Assembly (NCBI GenBank): GCA_019787685.1
Contig: JAHNUO010000014.1
Span: 186,001-250,000, forward strand
DNA length: 64,000 nucleotides
Direction of reading: 5' to 3'
DNA from: Chiua virens
Lineage: Eukaryota; Basidiomycota; Agaricomycetes; Boletales; Boletaceae
Each line of letters starts with the position of its first letter. The stretch's first letter is position 1. This document shows, piece after piece, positions 46,397-59,780 of the stretch. The notes beneath the pieces are model-generated. The model saw nothing but the letters and a program-made list of their open reading frames with translations, was not told where the DNA came from and did not search any database. The position numbers and the translations under genes are program-made.

Positions 46397-48781
46397 ATGG
46401 AAACGGAAATCAGTATCGGTTGTTGGATTTACGATACGGACGTCGACCGCCGCTTCTTCGTCAAGATTCCGGGAACAGAGACTGTGGCAGCCCTGAAGGA
46501 AACCATAAAGAACAAGAACTCCGTAACCTTTCGTGATATAGACGCATACGAGCTCGATCTCTACACAATCTCCAAGAGTAAAGACATCGGAAACGAGCTA
46601 CAGCTATGGACGCCTGAGAACAAATCCCGCCTCGACCCGCAGTCCAAAGTATCCAGGTTTAAGAAGGACCTTATCATTGTCGATGGGCCCAAACCAGGTT
46701 TGATTCTACGTCAACATTCTGCTGCGACTCTGGTGCGATCAACCCTTTTTGTCAAGTAGTTCAGGCCGCCGTCGCACCCACAGACCTTGCCCTCAATTGC
46801 TGGGTGCGCGGCCGCGAAATCGATCGCATCTTCACCGTCAAGATTCCGAGGACAGAGACTGTGGCAGCCCTAAAGGAAGCCATAAAGAACATGAATTCCG
46901 TAACCTTTCGTGATATAGACGCATACGAGCTCGATCTTTACCGAGTTTGCCTTCCTTACGACGACCGTCTCGGAGAGACCTTGCAGAAATTCGCATTTGA
47001 TCGCGAGGCATGCTTGGCTCCGGTGGGCGTTCTATCCAATATCTTTCGCGATCCTCCTGCGGAGCATGTTCACGTCGTCATCGAACCGCCTCGTAAGTCC
47101 AACCATTGATCTCATCTCCTGCGATTCCTAGAGTCGAATTCGTTGCTGACTGTTACTTTCCGCGACGTCTGACTAGTTGAAGAAACTCCAAGCAATCTTC
47201 TACCAGATGCCAGTACTAGTCAGCCACAAGCGGACCTGCTGGCCCCGCTCATTGAATGTGAGAACTTTTTCCCATTCCTTCGCGTGAGCGAATGGTTGAT
47301 TATACCATCTACGCAGCGTTCGCGCGCGTCACTACCATCACCTCGCGGAGTCTCACTCCCTCTCAAGCTGCAAAATCGAGTGAATATGCTAAATTTCAAA
47401 CCAGTAATCGGAGGTTACTAGATTGCCGCTCTTCTGCGGCATCTCCTACCAATACGGTTGCACCTCCTATTCAACTATTCCACCCGGCATTCGCATATTT
47501 CTCTAGCAAGGCATTCGACCCTGGATACAACGTTCCAGATACCGTCCTTCACGATGTTCGGGACCTCATGGCTGGGTTTACTCTGATCCATCCTAATGAA
47601 GAAGCTCGTCAACGCCGTCTCAGAAACTTATTGTCAAAGGTTTTCAATCGCCCTCTCGACTTTGCAAGTAATTCCGATAAGACGAGCCCGGATTTCGTAG
47701 TGAAGAGTTCATGTGGAGCGTTATCAACATTCCTAATTATTGGCGAGGAGAAGAATGAATTCGGCGATGGAGGGTCGGACCCCTCGGCTCAAGCAGCGTT
47801 CTCGTTTATGCGTACAGTCAGTCAAGACGAGGTGATAGTGACCATGCAACGTTCGTATTCTCCCGCTTTACTGATGCTTTCCTTGGATAGAATTCCATCC
47901 TCCGTCGTAAATGTTGCTGTCCTGTTTTCATCATCGCCCATGCGGGACCATGGCTCACGATTATGGGCGGTGTGATCACGTCACACTACATCGTCCAGCG
48001 ACTCACAGACTTTCTATGGGTTCCTGTGCACTCGACTCATGACGATGTTCAATTTCACCGAATCGCGCGTGTTTTCTATGCACTCAGGGAATCGATCGAG
48101 AAGTTGGATTTGTGGTACAAATCGCTCGAGGCCAAACCAGCTTGGAATCCCTCGGTTAAAGAACCCCATGCTCGGTTCTTCCCATTTCCTCGTACATACT
48201 TGGAGGGTGGTAACCCAGTCGAGTTTGAATATCAAACACCACTTGAAGAAGATGTTTCTTGTGTAACATATCGGGCCAGGACCACTGGAACGAATCCAAA
48301 AGACATCGTGGTGAAGTTTGTCACGTCCTATGGTGAAGATGCTCACCGGATGATGGCGACGGCTGGTTACGCACCAGAGATCCTTTACTGTGGCAAGATC
48401 GACGTCACAGACAACATGCCTTCGTATGGGAATCTACGTATGGTGGTGATGAAATATGTAAACGGGTGGACGCTTGAAGATGCGCTGAAACAAAACAAGG
48501 TTCCTACAAGTTTTGAAACCGATATCCGCAATGCGTTCAAGCACCTCCATGATGGCGGTTACGTCTATGGTGACCTCCGACGACCAAATGTGATGATCAC
48601 GTCAGAGGGAGGGCTAAAACTAATCGACTTTGACTGGGCTGGAAAGAAGGATGAAGCACGATATCCCATTGCAATTTCAGGATCTATTCGTTGGCCTGCG
48701 GGGGTGCAAGGGCTAGGATTAATTCAGCAAGAGCATGACCTTGTTATGTTGGAGGGATTGATTTCGTCTCAGCGTCGATGA
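46397..48781 (+). CDS. Crinkler (CRN)-type protein: two headers, nuclease-like and kinase domains
   Basis: Exons 46397-46697, 46760-47092, 47177-47257, 47317-47831 and 47891-48781 join in phase to 706 residues. Residues 1-100 and 101-211 are tandem CRN-type ubiquitin-like headers (GCWIYDTDVDRRFFVKIPG and LNCWVRGREIDRIFTVKIP), each followed by TFRDIDAYELDLY. Residues 239-410 hold a PD-(D/E)XK-like nuclease core: SPDF (Asp364) and IGEEKNEFG (Glu382/383, Lys384). Residues about 535-700 form a protein kinase: VVKFV (Lys542), VYGDLRRPN (Asp618, Asn623) and LIDFDWAG (Asp636). These catalytic residues are present; HRD is YGD and DFG is DFD. The CRN header-nuclease-kinase architecture is known from fungi and oomycetes and is linked to effectors and inter- or intra-genomic conflict. 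Its target here is unknown. Confidence 0.85.
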
Positions 48782-49102
48782 CTACTTTACTTTGTAACAT
48801 ACGTTGAAGATTGGACGGCAATAGAACTTGAGGTGTCTGTGATTACATGTTAGAACAAACAGCTGGATCAGACTCTGACGGAGGGGGCCAATTTGATCAT
48901 TAAATTTCCGAGTCCGATGGTGGAGCATCGAGCACTGACAAGGTACTCTTGAAGAACATGATGACTACGGAGCAGACAAGGATGGCAGAGGGAAGAGTGC
49001 ACGACGGTATGACTGCGGCTCTCAGAAATGCAACGCAGGGAGCTTCGGCGCACGGGAAAGGGTAGGGAAAATCAGAGAAAGAAACACGCGAATCAAGGAT
49101 GA
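48782..49102. other. No gene
   Basis: Spacer between the CRN-type gene and the convergent secreted-protein gene. Confidence 0.4.
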
Positions 49103-49430
49103 TCAGTTCCCCGTGATGACACCACTATCATCATCGTCCAACACGAGGCTTGAGTCATCGCCCTCGTCCAATGTGAAGCTCGAGTTCTCGAGAAAGTCGT
49201 CATCGTCCAATGTAAAGCTTGAGTTGACGAATGCGAAGCTTGAGTCGTCATCATCGTCCAACGTGAAGACGACCTCCCCCTCCTCGTCATCGTCCAATGT
49301 GAAGGAGTTGGCGATGCCTGAGGTGATGTAGAGTCGCTGACACGTTCAATGAAGCGGCACTGGACTCACATGGAATGGCCATAAGGCCAAGAAGGACGAT
49401 CATCACAAGAAGCTGACTGATTAGGCTCAT
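49103..49430 (-). CDS. Small secreted acidic-repeat protein
   Basis: Exon 1 (49430-49370) encodes a signal peptide, MSLISQLLVMIVLLGLMAIP. A 52 nt GT-AG intron (49369-49318) is followed by exon 2 (49317-49103), giving 91 residues in all. Exon 2 encodes CIANSFTLDDDEEGEVVF and then repeats of NSSFTLDDDD, NSSFTLDEGDD and LVLDDDDSG, ending VITGN. The mature protein would be about 70 residues, very acidic, without cysteine pairs. No family is known to me. The 5' region is the repeated leader also found at 8.5 kb, and a paralogous repeat exon lies at the left edge of the window. Size, secretion signal and company of CRN-type genes suggest an effector-like role, which is inference. Confidence 0.65.
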
Positions 49431-49597
49431 ACGTGTCTTCACGTGTTCGCGAGGACTGAAAGATGCGTGACGGGGCGTGACATGCAGTCTCCCGAGGCGC
49501 GAGCGGACGCGATTCCGTTTCGTCGCAAAATTGCATACGCGAGGCACGTGCTCGTTGCAATATGATCACGTGCCTCTTTCATCGCACATTGCATGGC
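49411..49597 (-). repeat. Dispersed leader/promoter repeat, copy 2
   Basis: Nearly identical to 8527-8730 in the same orientation. Here it supplies the 5' UTR, the promoter with CACGTG motifs and the first seven codons of the secreted acidic-repeat gene. Confidence 0.8.
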
Positions 49598-49731
49598 AGA
49601 TTGGTCCCGGTCATTCAAAGGGGTCGGCGACTCGACCCCTTTGCATCGCGGTGCTGTCGATGGTAGGCAGATTGGTCATTCAAAGGGGTCGGCGACTCGA
49701 CCCCTTTGCATCGCGGTGCTGCCTAGCTTTC
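49595..49731. repeat. Two tandem hairpin units
   Basis: Each unit carries GGCAGATTGGTC..TTCAAAGGGGTCG, a GCGACT loop, CGACCCCTTTG, and GCATCGCGGTGCTG. Unit 1 is at 49595-49662 and unit 2 at 49667-49731. The arms CAAAGGGGTCG and CGACCCCTTTG are exact complements. Sequence parts recur in the large inverted repeat at 22.0 kb. Confidence 0.7.
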
Positions 49732-50245
49732 CTCATCTATGGTAATGTGACCGTAAAGACAAGTGGGTAAAAAAAGGACTCGGCCCACAAATCCACAATG
49801 GTGGATGAAATCACTGTCAAGCTCGTCACTGTCCAGTTGGCTGGGCAAACAATCGACCTGGGGCACACTCGCTACGCGGCACATGGGGACACCTCCATCC
49901 TGAATTGTTGCCCTTTTCAACGGTGTAGTGGAAACAGCTCGGCGCTGGCTCCAGTATGACTCCATGTTGTTGACTTGCGATTCACCCACTTCGGGAACTA
50001 CGCCCAACATGTCTATCAGGTCTGGGCTTTCTGAATTGTACGGTATATAATACACGAGCATGTTTGACAAGCTATACATACACGAATAAAGACTGCATGG
50101 TATCTCTACACACGGTTAGGCATACATCGCGGGACAGAACAATACACCTCAGAATCTGGATCGTTCAAGCACGCGCCTCGGAGGCGATCATCGGAGAGGA
50201 AAATCTGGATGCCTTCATTAGACCACGTCAACTATAATACAAACA
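49732..50245. other. No gene
   Basis: Spacer downstream of the kinase gene. A minus-strand ORF of 118 codons has no recognisable motif. Confidence 0.35.
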
Positions 50246-52748
50246 TCAGAAGTACACTCGCCTCAGTAGCGGAGGATCAACAGTGCAAGACTCAAAGGCA
50301 GTCATCTGAGCCAACACACCCGACATCGTCAGACGCTCAAGTGGATTGTCATGCATCAGCTGCCTCGCAATCTCGACGAGGAAATCCCTCTCCCTCGTGA
50401 TTCGCCGGCAGTGAGAGATCATTTCTTCCAGCGTCCTGCCGCACGACCAGAGATCACTGCGAATCGGATCGTAGGCATCCTTGGCGACGATTTCAGGCGC
50501 CATGTACCCCTCCGTTCCGACCGTGCCGCGATATTTCTTACCGGGTGTGCGGATCCACACCGCGACACTGAAGTCATTAATCGAAAGACGACCCCCACCG
50601 ACAGGGATGTGAACGTTCGATGGTTTGATGTCCAGATGAGCGACGTTATGCTTGTGCATAAATGCCACTCCGGCAACGAGCTGTTTTGCTGCCGACCACG
50701 CATGCTCGTCAGGTTGCCTGAGATCGGTCAGATGGCCTCCGCCGGACGAAGTAAAAATCACGAATCCGCCACAGTCACGTTGCCACGCGTTGCCACCAGG
50801 AATAGTGTGGTTGTCGGGATCCTCGATCTTCGAAAGGTACTCCAAGATTTGCACTTCTGTACGAGTCCTCGTAAATTTAAGGAATCCACGATCGGTCCGA
50901 TCGGAGACACGCGAGATCATCGCGACGTTTGGATGCTACACATAACATCAACGTCAATGACGTTCAGGCAGACAGTCTGGAACACATACCCCATAGACGA
51001 TGAAGTCCGAAACATAGCCCATGTCGTTTAGGCGGTCCTGGACATCGTCATCTTGTGTGAAATCGGCATCCTCCTCTGGAACCGACTCTAAATCTGATGT
51101 GCCTCTCGTCCCCTTCGATTTCGACTTGGTTGTTTTCTGCGTCTCTTTCGCTCGCTGAGTATACGAGGTAATCAACATGGCGGCTTTCGCAATGTTCTTC
51201 AGGTCATCTTTCTTGTCGTCGTCAAGCGCCTCCGCCATCTCGTCCAGTTTCATTTGCAAATTATATAGTTCCTTGAGGAATTGCCGCGAGTCGGAGGATG
51301 TTTGCAAGTCAAAGTCTTTCTGCGCAATTGCAACCTGGAACCATCCTCAATCTTTTTTCCGACACTAGCAAAGCTCGAAACCAAACCTCTCCTGCCGGTC
51401 CGTTTGCTTGGATGATGTACCGTTGTGCAACCAACGTGGAACGAACGTATATAGCCACAACAAAGAGGCGAGTCTTGCTGTTTTCCTTCTTGATACAATG
51501 CATCGCGCGCGCCACAGCGATCCCTTGGAGTAACATTCGCCATCTGTCGCCTTCTTTCTTCATCGAAATCACTTCGCACACCAACAACGGTATCCCGAAG
51601 CGATTGACAGAGACGCCGAAATCGCTCCTCGGTTTGTATTTGCACAGCGCCGATGATTCTGCTGTTGTGGCTAGAAATATGGGAAAGTTCCAAGACATTT
51701 CACTGCGAGGCATGAGCACAAGTACAATTTGCGCGAGGCGATCCCTTACCTTCTGAAGAGAAGCTTAGAGTTCGACGGTTGACAAGCAAAGAAAGCGGGT
51801 AACAGGAAGTGGGAAGAAATATGCTTTGCTTTCAAGCTGGATGTCGCGTCCAGTTCAGCAATTCGGTCGACATCCTCAGCATGACAACGGAAGAGGGAAA
51901 ACAGTGCTATCAATTCTCTTGAGTTCGTGATGGCATGTCCAGGGTCAATTTCTGCTTCTCCTTCTGCTGCTACTGCGCAGTATGTAGCGAAATGTGTAGG
52001 GTACCACTTGGCAATACTGATGTCGCGTGCGTCCCCTGCGAGGGCATCGGGCTGCCGCAAGTTAGGTTGGGATTAGGCGTCGAAGGACAACGAACACCCA
52101 CGGTATAAACGCGTCTCTTCGCTAGCTCAGATTCCAGCTTCTCGATGCCTTCGTCTGTGCACTCTTCCCCATGGCGCCAGAAGTGACCGTCCTTCAAGTT
52201 CCCTGTAACGTCCTCTTCAGAAAAGTCATGAATGACGGCCACATTAATCTGAAGGGCTGTGAGCAGCGCGGCGTGTTTACGCTGCAGTTCGCTAATAACT
52301 TCATCGTGTTGTCCTACCGAGGATAATCAGACGAAATCATATGTACGCACCAAGTCACTCACCCTTGGGGGTCTCAATAACCAGACACACGTAATCCGCA
52401 CACAGTTTCTCTTTGTCTGCCAGGTCTTTGACACTGAACGTGTCCCAGATGATGTCCTTCTTCGCATCCCTACATGCCGCCACAAGTTTTTGTTTTGGGT
52501 TACGCGAAGGCAGTGGTGGGAGGAACTTGTAAAGGGTAGATTCTGAAAGCACAGCGCTGGTGAGTTGCTGGGGCCGAGTCGGGCTGACAGCAACCTCATC
52601 GAGTAGTGCAGCTATTGGTTCCTCCGGGTCGATCTTCGGGCTGAGGAACACTTTGCCTTCCAAAAAGATCCAAAATCTAACTAGGGCTGCGCGGGGTCAA
52701 CAAGCATTTTCAGTGCCATTCAACACCTTGAAAGATATACATACACAT
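50246..52748 (-). CDS. CRN-like protein: header, nuclease-like and kinase domains
   Basis: Exons at about 52681-52363, then 52313-52102, 52051-51750, 51702-51387, 51319-50990 and 50935-50246 join in phase into about 720 residues. The first exon is uncertain; a tiny exon at 52748 with an ATG is possible. The N-terminus WIFLEGKVFLSPKID followed by LSESTLYKFLPPLPS resembles a CRN ubiquitin-like header. Mid-protein PRSDFGVSVNRFGIPLLVCE and DRWRMLLQGIAVARA resemble a divergent PD-(D/E)XK core with the Lys position lost. The C-terminus is a protein kinase: HKHNVAHLDIKPSNVHI (HxD, Lys, Asn present), INDFSVAVW (DFG is DFS), GTEGYMAPEIV and SDLWSCGRTLEEM. A Lys/Ser-rich acidic linker (ETQKTTKSKSKGT) precedes the kinase. 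Header and nuclease calls are weaker than the kinase call. Confidence 0.7.
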
Positions 52749-53040
52749 GGTGGAGAGTGACTGAGATGCGCCGTGGCGCACTTCAACAACAACTTTTGAA
52801 CAATTCCGGACAATAGACAAAGGTCATTAGGTAATGCGCTACACATTTTCTTTTAGAAAGCCTGCACAGGCTGCAGCCTGGGCCTGAGTCGCCGTGGGTC
52901 ACGTCAAGCAATGCCGTTACTATTCAGAATCGTCCCCATCGGATTAGTAGTCTGGTGGACCAGCCTGTCTGTCTATGAGGTAAAGGGCGGTGAACACTTC
53001 GTCGCGCACGCCGCATCTGCCTCGCTCGCTTCCTTTCATC

Positions 53041-53798
53041 ATGGGCAATTGTATCTCTTCCCAGGACGGGGCTCAGAAGGAAAGATCATCGAAACTCGAT
53101 TCACGATGGGACAACTTCAGTACGTCTCATCGTTCCCCTCTCCCTCTCCTCCCCTCTCATCTCAACCTCATCTAGGATACATATGCTTGACAGTTGGAGG
53201 CCAACGCTCCGAACGAAAGAAATGGATACATTGTTTCGAAGGCGTAACGAGCATCATTTTCTGCACAGCCCTGAGCGAGTACGATCAAGTCTTGCTGGAG
53301 GAAAAGAACCAGGCAAGTCCCAAGTCCGCTATTTACAGCCGAGTTTTAACCACGCTTCGTAGAATCGGATGGCCGAATCTCTCATACTCTTCGAATCTGT
53401 CATCAACCCCCGGTGGTTTTTGAGAACGTCGATCATATTGTTCCTCAACAAGATTGATGTGTTTAAAACCAAGCTACCAAAGATGTGTTTCCCAACAAAT
53501 CGGGGTTTTCATCCCTCCTATCCCGCCAGGTTCCACTGGAGAGATATTTCCCAGAGTACTCTGGCGGTGCAGATATAGACAAGGCCGCTAAATATATCCT
53601 CTGGAGATTCATGCAAACGAATCGTGCACGCCTCTCGGTTTATCGTCAGTACGTTTCAAATCTTTATAGCCTCGAAATTGGCTCACGCTGGCGATCAGTC
53701 TAACGCAAGCAACGGACACGACAAACATTCGTTTAGTATTCGCGGCGGTGAAGGAAACGATCCTACAGAATGCGCTAAAAGATTCAGGCATTTTGTAG
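53041..53798 (+). pseudogene. G-protein alpha subunit with the central part missing
   Basis: The ATG at 53041 gives [20 protein letters not shown], with the myristoylation/palmitoylation start of fungal G-alpha. The next recognisable part is [20 protein letters not shown] at 53195 (switch II), then [85 protein letters not shown] and [20 protein letters not shown] to a stop at 53798. The P-loop GxGESGKST, the helical domain and switch I are gone. One intron has a GC donor (GCAAGT). Another donor reads AT instead of GT after KLPK. It cannot bind GTP normally, so it is a pseudogene. Confidence 0.85.
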
Positions 53799-53922
53799 CT
53801 TGACGTCTTTTACTACCGTTTCTTTTCTATCCCCTTTTCTTCTTCACTGTTTCCGTTGTGTTACAAGTCATGTCGCTATCTATTGGTAAGGGCTTCTCGG
53901 TTGTTTGTAGTCACCGGTCGCA

Positions 53923-54502
53923 TTGACATCGCTATTCCCCCTCGACAGCTTGCATTATCTCTGTGGATATTCTTGTCATCTCCCTAGCATGTCTCCTCCA
54001 TACACAACAGATCATCAACCTATTGCTTTGGCTGCACACGGCGGCTACACAATCGCATGCATACATTTTTCGACTGACCACACAGATGGACGTAGACTGG
54101 TGATTCTAGACGGATTCCCTCACCCTGACTTTTCTTACTTTTGCTTAACCTTGTCGGAAGCGGAATTACTGGTGCCTTCTTCCTTGAATTCTTGCATGCT
54201 GGTCAAAATCTTTCGTTCGATTGACCCATCCATCTACTCACTTTTACTTGACCTCAGGCATGATTTGGAAAACATTTTCAACGGATGGTAGGACATCTTG
54301 TTGCAACGGCCACTTGGGAGCGCCAATCCATCCGAATCTATGATGTACAAGATGGTTACCTCCTCGTGTATTTCAAGGTCAAAGTCTCTGTGCTGAGCAA
54401 CGTGTCGGTTGCCTGGAGTTGCGACAGCAAGAGTCTCTTTGCACTATCTTGCGACGGTAACATCCACCACCTCGACGTGTCTACTGGCTCCACCCTCGCA
54501 AA

Positions 54503-54530
<28 letters not shown>
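53923..54530 (+). pseudogene. WD40-type fragment
   Basis: Two frames give IALAAHGGYTIACIHFSTDH, and HLVATATWERQSIRIYDVQD, VSVAWSCDSKSLFALSCDGN, IHHLDVSTGSTLAKWRIH. These are late blades of the WD40 repeats found in Agaricomycete NACHT- or F-box-WD proteins. The fragment ends directly in the MCM4-like sequence: the ATG of the latter lies inside AKWRIH in another frame. Confidence 0.55.
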
Positions 54531-56345
<1,815 letters not shown>

Positions 56346-58889
56346 GAGCCATCGTACTCGGTTATGAATGTTATATAATGATGGCAGGTTAATCTTCTAT
56401 GTCAATCAGTGAGGTAGTAGCATCATTGACAGTTGTGGCCATGCATCGTGAGTTGGGACAGGTGGTACAGGGGCGCAGGGGCCCACACACGGTCACTCTG
56501 AAAAGAGCAGGTACACTGCCGCATGGCCCTGCTGTGAGTGCAAGAGGATAAGCATGTTGCAGAACAACAAGGAAACAACATACAGCACTCATACAAGGCA
56601 TACATCTGCCGGAGTGACTGCATTCAATTCAAGAAGCACAGCACATTATCAGGAAAACAAAAACACTTTCACATTCTGGCACAAAGCCGTATTATTCGCA
56701 GCCAGGGCACGTACATGTATTCGATCATTGAGGGTACTAGTCCACGAGAAAAATCCAGATGCATACCGCAGACTCAACCTCATATGCACAGAAACCTGAG
56801 TTGAGATTCGTCAAAGGTATGGCATAGTCTAGCTCTGTCGTTAGGACTGCCACATGAACCAAGAACACAGTTCAATGTACCCACGACACAGTCGGCGCAG
56901 TCTCGGCACTGATGCTGCATCAATCATCATACTAGAGTGTTGTTGGCGCAGAGGGTCATGGCTTGGAGTCGAATTGAAAGCTTAGCAGGAATCGATTGAA
57001 CATGTTAGACGTGCGATAAGTTGGCCTCGTGCGTGTGCCCAGAGAAGATGTCTATCATCCAGATGCATACGCTTGGCACTGGCAATCTTAGGCGACCATT
57101 CACGTGTGGCGAGTAGCGATCAACGCTTTCCCCATCCCTCTGCACTTGGGTCACGTACTGTACTACAGAAGCAAAACTTACATTTGGCAGACTACAATAA
57201 TGGTCAGCCCGAGCGAAACAAAAGCGAGGAGGTGATGAGCACTCACATGAGATCGTGGGGTTTCACTGAGACCAGCGTCCCATCTGCTCAAAGCATGGCC
57301 GGCGATCCAGACTTGGAATCATCTGTCAACTTATGGCGATCGAGGAACACGGAAACTTGCCTCGATCACCTGCATCCTCGGCACTTTGAAGTTCGTCGGT
57401 AGGAAAGCGTAAACCTCACGACAATGATGCGACAGGGTGAGTCGACCTCTAGACACAGTCGAATTATGTCACGAGCAGAGTCACGTATGATGTACGGGCA
57501 CACCACGAATTGTCGAGCGCCAAACATGACGCGCTCAAATCTTGGCTCTCTTTCGCCATCTTTTTAAAAGCCCTGTCATCCAGCTGGTCGTGCCACTCAG
57601 GCACATTTGCGAGTGAGTTCGATGGATTTCCAAACCAAATGACTCAGCGAGGTCTGTCCGGCCACAGGGTATCTGCGGAGAGGCAGTGAATCCGACGAGG
57701 GCCAGGTGTACTTGAAAAACGGACTCACATTATAATATTGGGGGAGTGGAAAGCGATCCAGGGTGGCCAAGGCGATGATATGTCGGTGCAGTTCAATTTA
57801 GCGGATCCGGCGCTGGGGTTGTGTGGTGCATAACATGCGCAACGTACTTGTCTTCCGAGTCGGAACAAGGCATGACTTGATGCTGTGTCAAAGTTGAAGG
57901 TGTTCTCGGAGTCTGCTCGTCGCCTCTGGGATCGGATGCCCTGGGACAAACTCAGGCTTCTTTCGTTTGCCCCCTTCTTGCACGATTGACTCGAGGCACA
58001 ACATTCGTTGATTCTAACGCATGCCACATGTCGATCTGGCCAGCCGATGATCTGGTTGTATGTCAGTGATAGGCCCCTGCAGTGCTGGGTAATCTCAGCA
58101 CATGATAACACCTACAAACCATTTCAAACCACGCTGCCGTGGCCGGGAGCTGCAGCTAGCCCCAACACGACTTACACACCAACATGCTCTCTTTTCCAAA
58201 CACGTGCTTTCCTTCAAACGACTCCCTGCAACGCTAGACAAAGCATTGTGGCGCTACCGATGAGTTGCGCCCTGAGACCACTGGCACGTCATCATCCTGG
58301 TCAGTCGAAAACCCAAATCTCTTAGCGTTCAACGTTCAACCCGCACAGACTGTTCAGAATTGTTTGGCTGCGGAAGCCAACTCCGTTCTGACAGACTTGC
58401 ATACCCCTCAGTAATGTTTGGATTCAGGTTGCCACTCCGTGGCAGATGCACAGAACCAATGTGCAATATAAGAAACCGTTCACACCTTTCCATCCTTCTC
58501 GAGCCCAACGACCCCGATTCTCTCGCCTTCAGCCTCGACCGCTCATAGCTTCTGGTGCTGTTATATCAATCTTTAACGCTAGACACGGAATCACACAGTG
58601 TTTTGGTTCCCTTCGTCAGATGATGTCAATGCAGTGTACATGTTACTGTCACGCGACAAGGAAAACCTTTTTTTTTGCTTATCCTTCCGCCTCTCGCGCG
58701 TTCCTTGCACCTTTGGAATCGCAGCTTTCCCTACTCGATCAATAATTATCTCGGCTATATGCAGTTTCTCCCCGGCCCTATCTCTTCGTTAATTTCGACC
58801 TCTCACATGTCCCTCTCTATCCCATACCTAAGGACATTCATCGTGCTTTCACACCAAGAACCAACTCGCATGCGGTAACACGGTTACTC
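56346..58889. other. Long stretch without a recognisable gene
   Basis: ORFs of 60-128 codons occur on both strands without known motifs. A minus-strand ORF at 58111-57725 is the longest. Base composition is mixed and no repeats stand out. Confidence 0.4.
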
Positions 58890-59780
58890 CATTCCCGCTA
58901 CCGTCCTCTCGATATCTATGTGGACTTTCGTGGTCCATCCTAGGACTAGGACAAAGCGTCGCACTGCAAGGACTTGGAGAACGCCATGCGTCCCCTCGTA
59001 TCCCAGGCCTCACGCTAGATTCGACTGGAAGTCTATTGAACGCTTCGCTGACACCTGGGTCCCCATCAACATATCCCTCTCATGTACTGCTAGCAGTACT
59101 GCGGCCATCGACTCAGCCCCTCTTCTGCAAACCATTTGCCTCGCGTGATGCAACAAGTACTTTGTCGCACAAGGAGAGGTGTTGCGACCAACACGTCTCA
59201 TTACACCCGTCTCCTGCGGTGCCAACCTGACCCATCCCGCCACGTATCGCTTCCGGGTGTCCACGCTAATTGGGCGCAGTCTGGTCTCCGGGTCTTCAAG
59301 CGCTGGCGTTGAGGTATCATGACCAGGATGTCATGCCCACTATCCACGATTTCTGACACATGCTATGCGCACACCCAGGGCTCGAGTGCTTCGTTGAGTC
59401 TTCGGATGGATGATACGTTGCATAGCGATTGCAATCAATTTGCCACGGCTGGCGGTACTCAAGATCGAGTTCGTCAACGTGATGTACACCATCAACCTTT
59501 TTTGCCTGTTCACCTTGCCCAACCTCCCCAACCTCTCCGTCGAAGACATCGCATTCGGGACCCAGCGCGGTGAGCGTCAGGACTGTTCACGGCTGTTGGC
59601 TCGCCTCGTGGACATGAACGCGATAGCCCTGCTCGGCACATGCTCAGCACTTCGTGGTGCGTATGACCGACTTCGAGTCCTGATGCTAAGAGACACGGAT
59701 AGACACGGATATATCTTCTGGGGAAGCCTCAAGCAACTCGAAATTGTAGGTAGATTGCCCAGGCTCGGAGAGGGGTAAGG
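58890..59780 (+). pseudogene. F-box/LRR-like relic
   Basis: Across frames the stretch reads YRPLDIYVDFRGPS, GLTLDSTGSLLNASLTPG, GVHANWAQSGL, LQALALRYHDQDVMPTIHDF, a TGA, HMLCAHPGLECFVESSDG, INLPRLAVLKIEFVNVMYTI, ARLVDMNAIALLGTCSALRG and YDRLRVLMLRDTDRHGYIFW. The pattern of short Leu-rich units (L..L.L.Y....MPT...F...L...P.LE) fits the RNI/LRR region of Agaricomycete F-box proteins. Several stops show decay. The F-box itself was not seen. Confidence 0.45.

Noticed and set aside
52681..52748. Four-base first exon (ATGT) for the kinase gene with acceptor at 52688
   Set aside because: The frame after that acceptor meets a TAG. An eight-base exon with a later acceptor is possible, but I could not decide, so the start is left uncertain.
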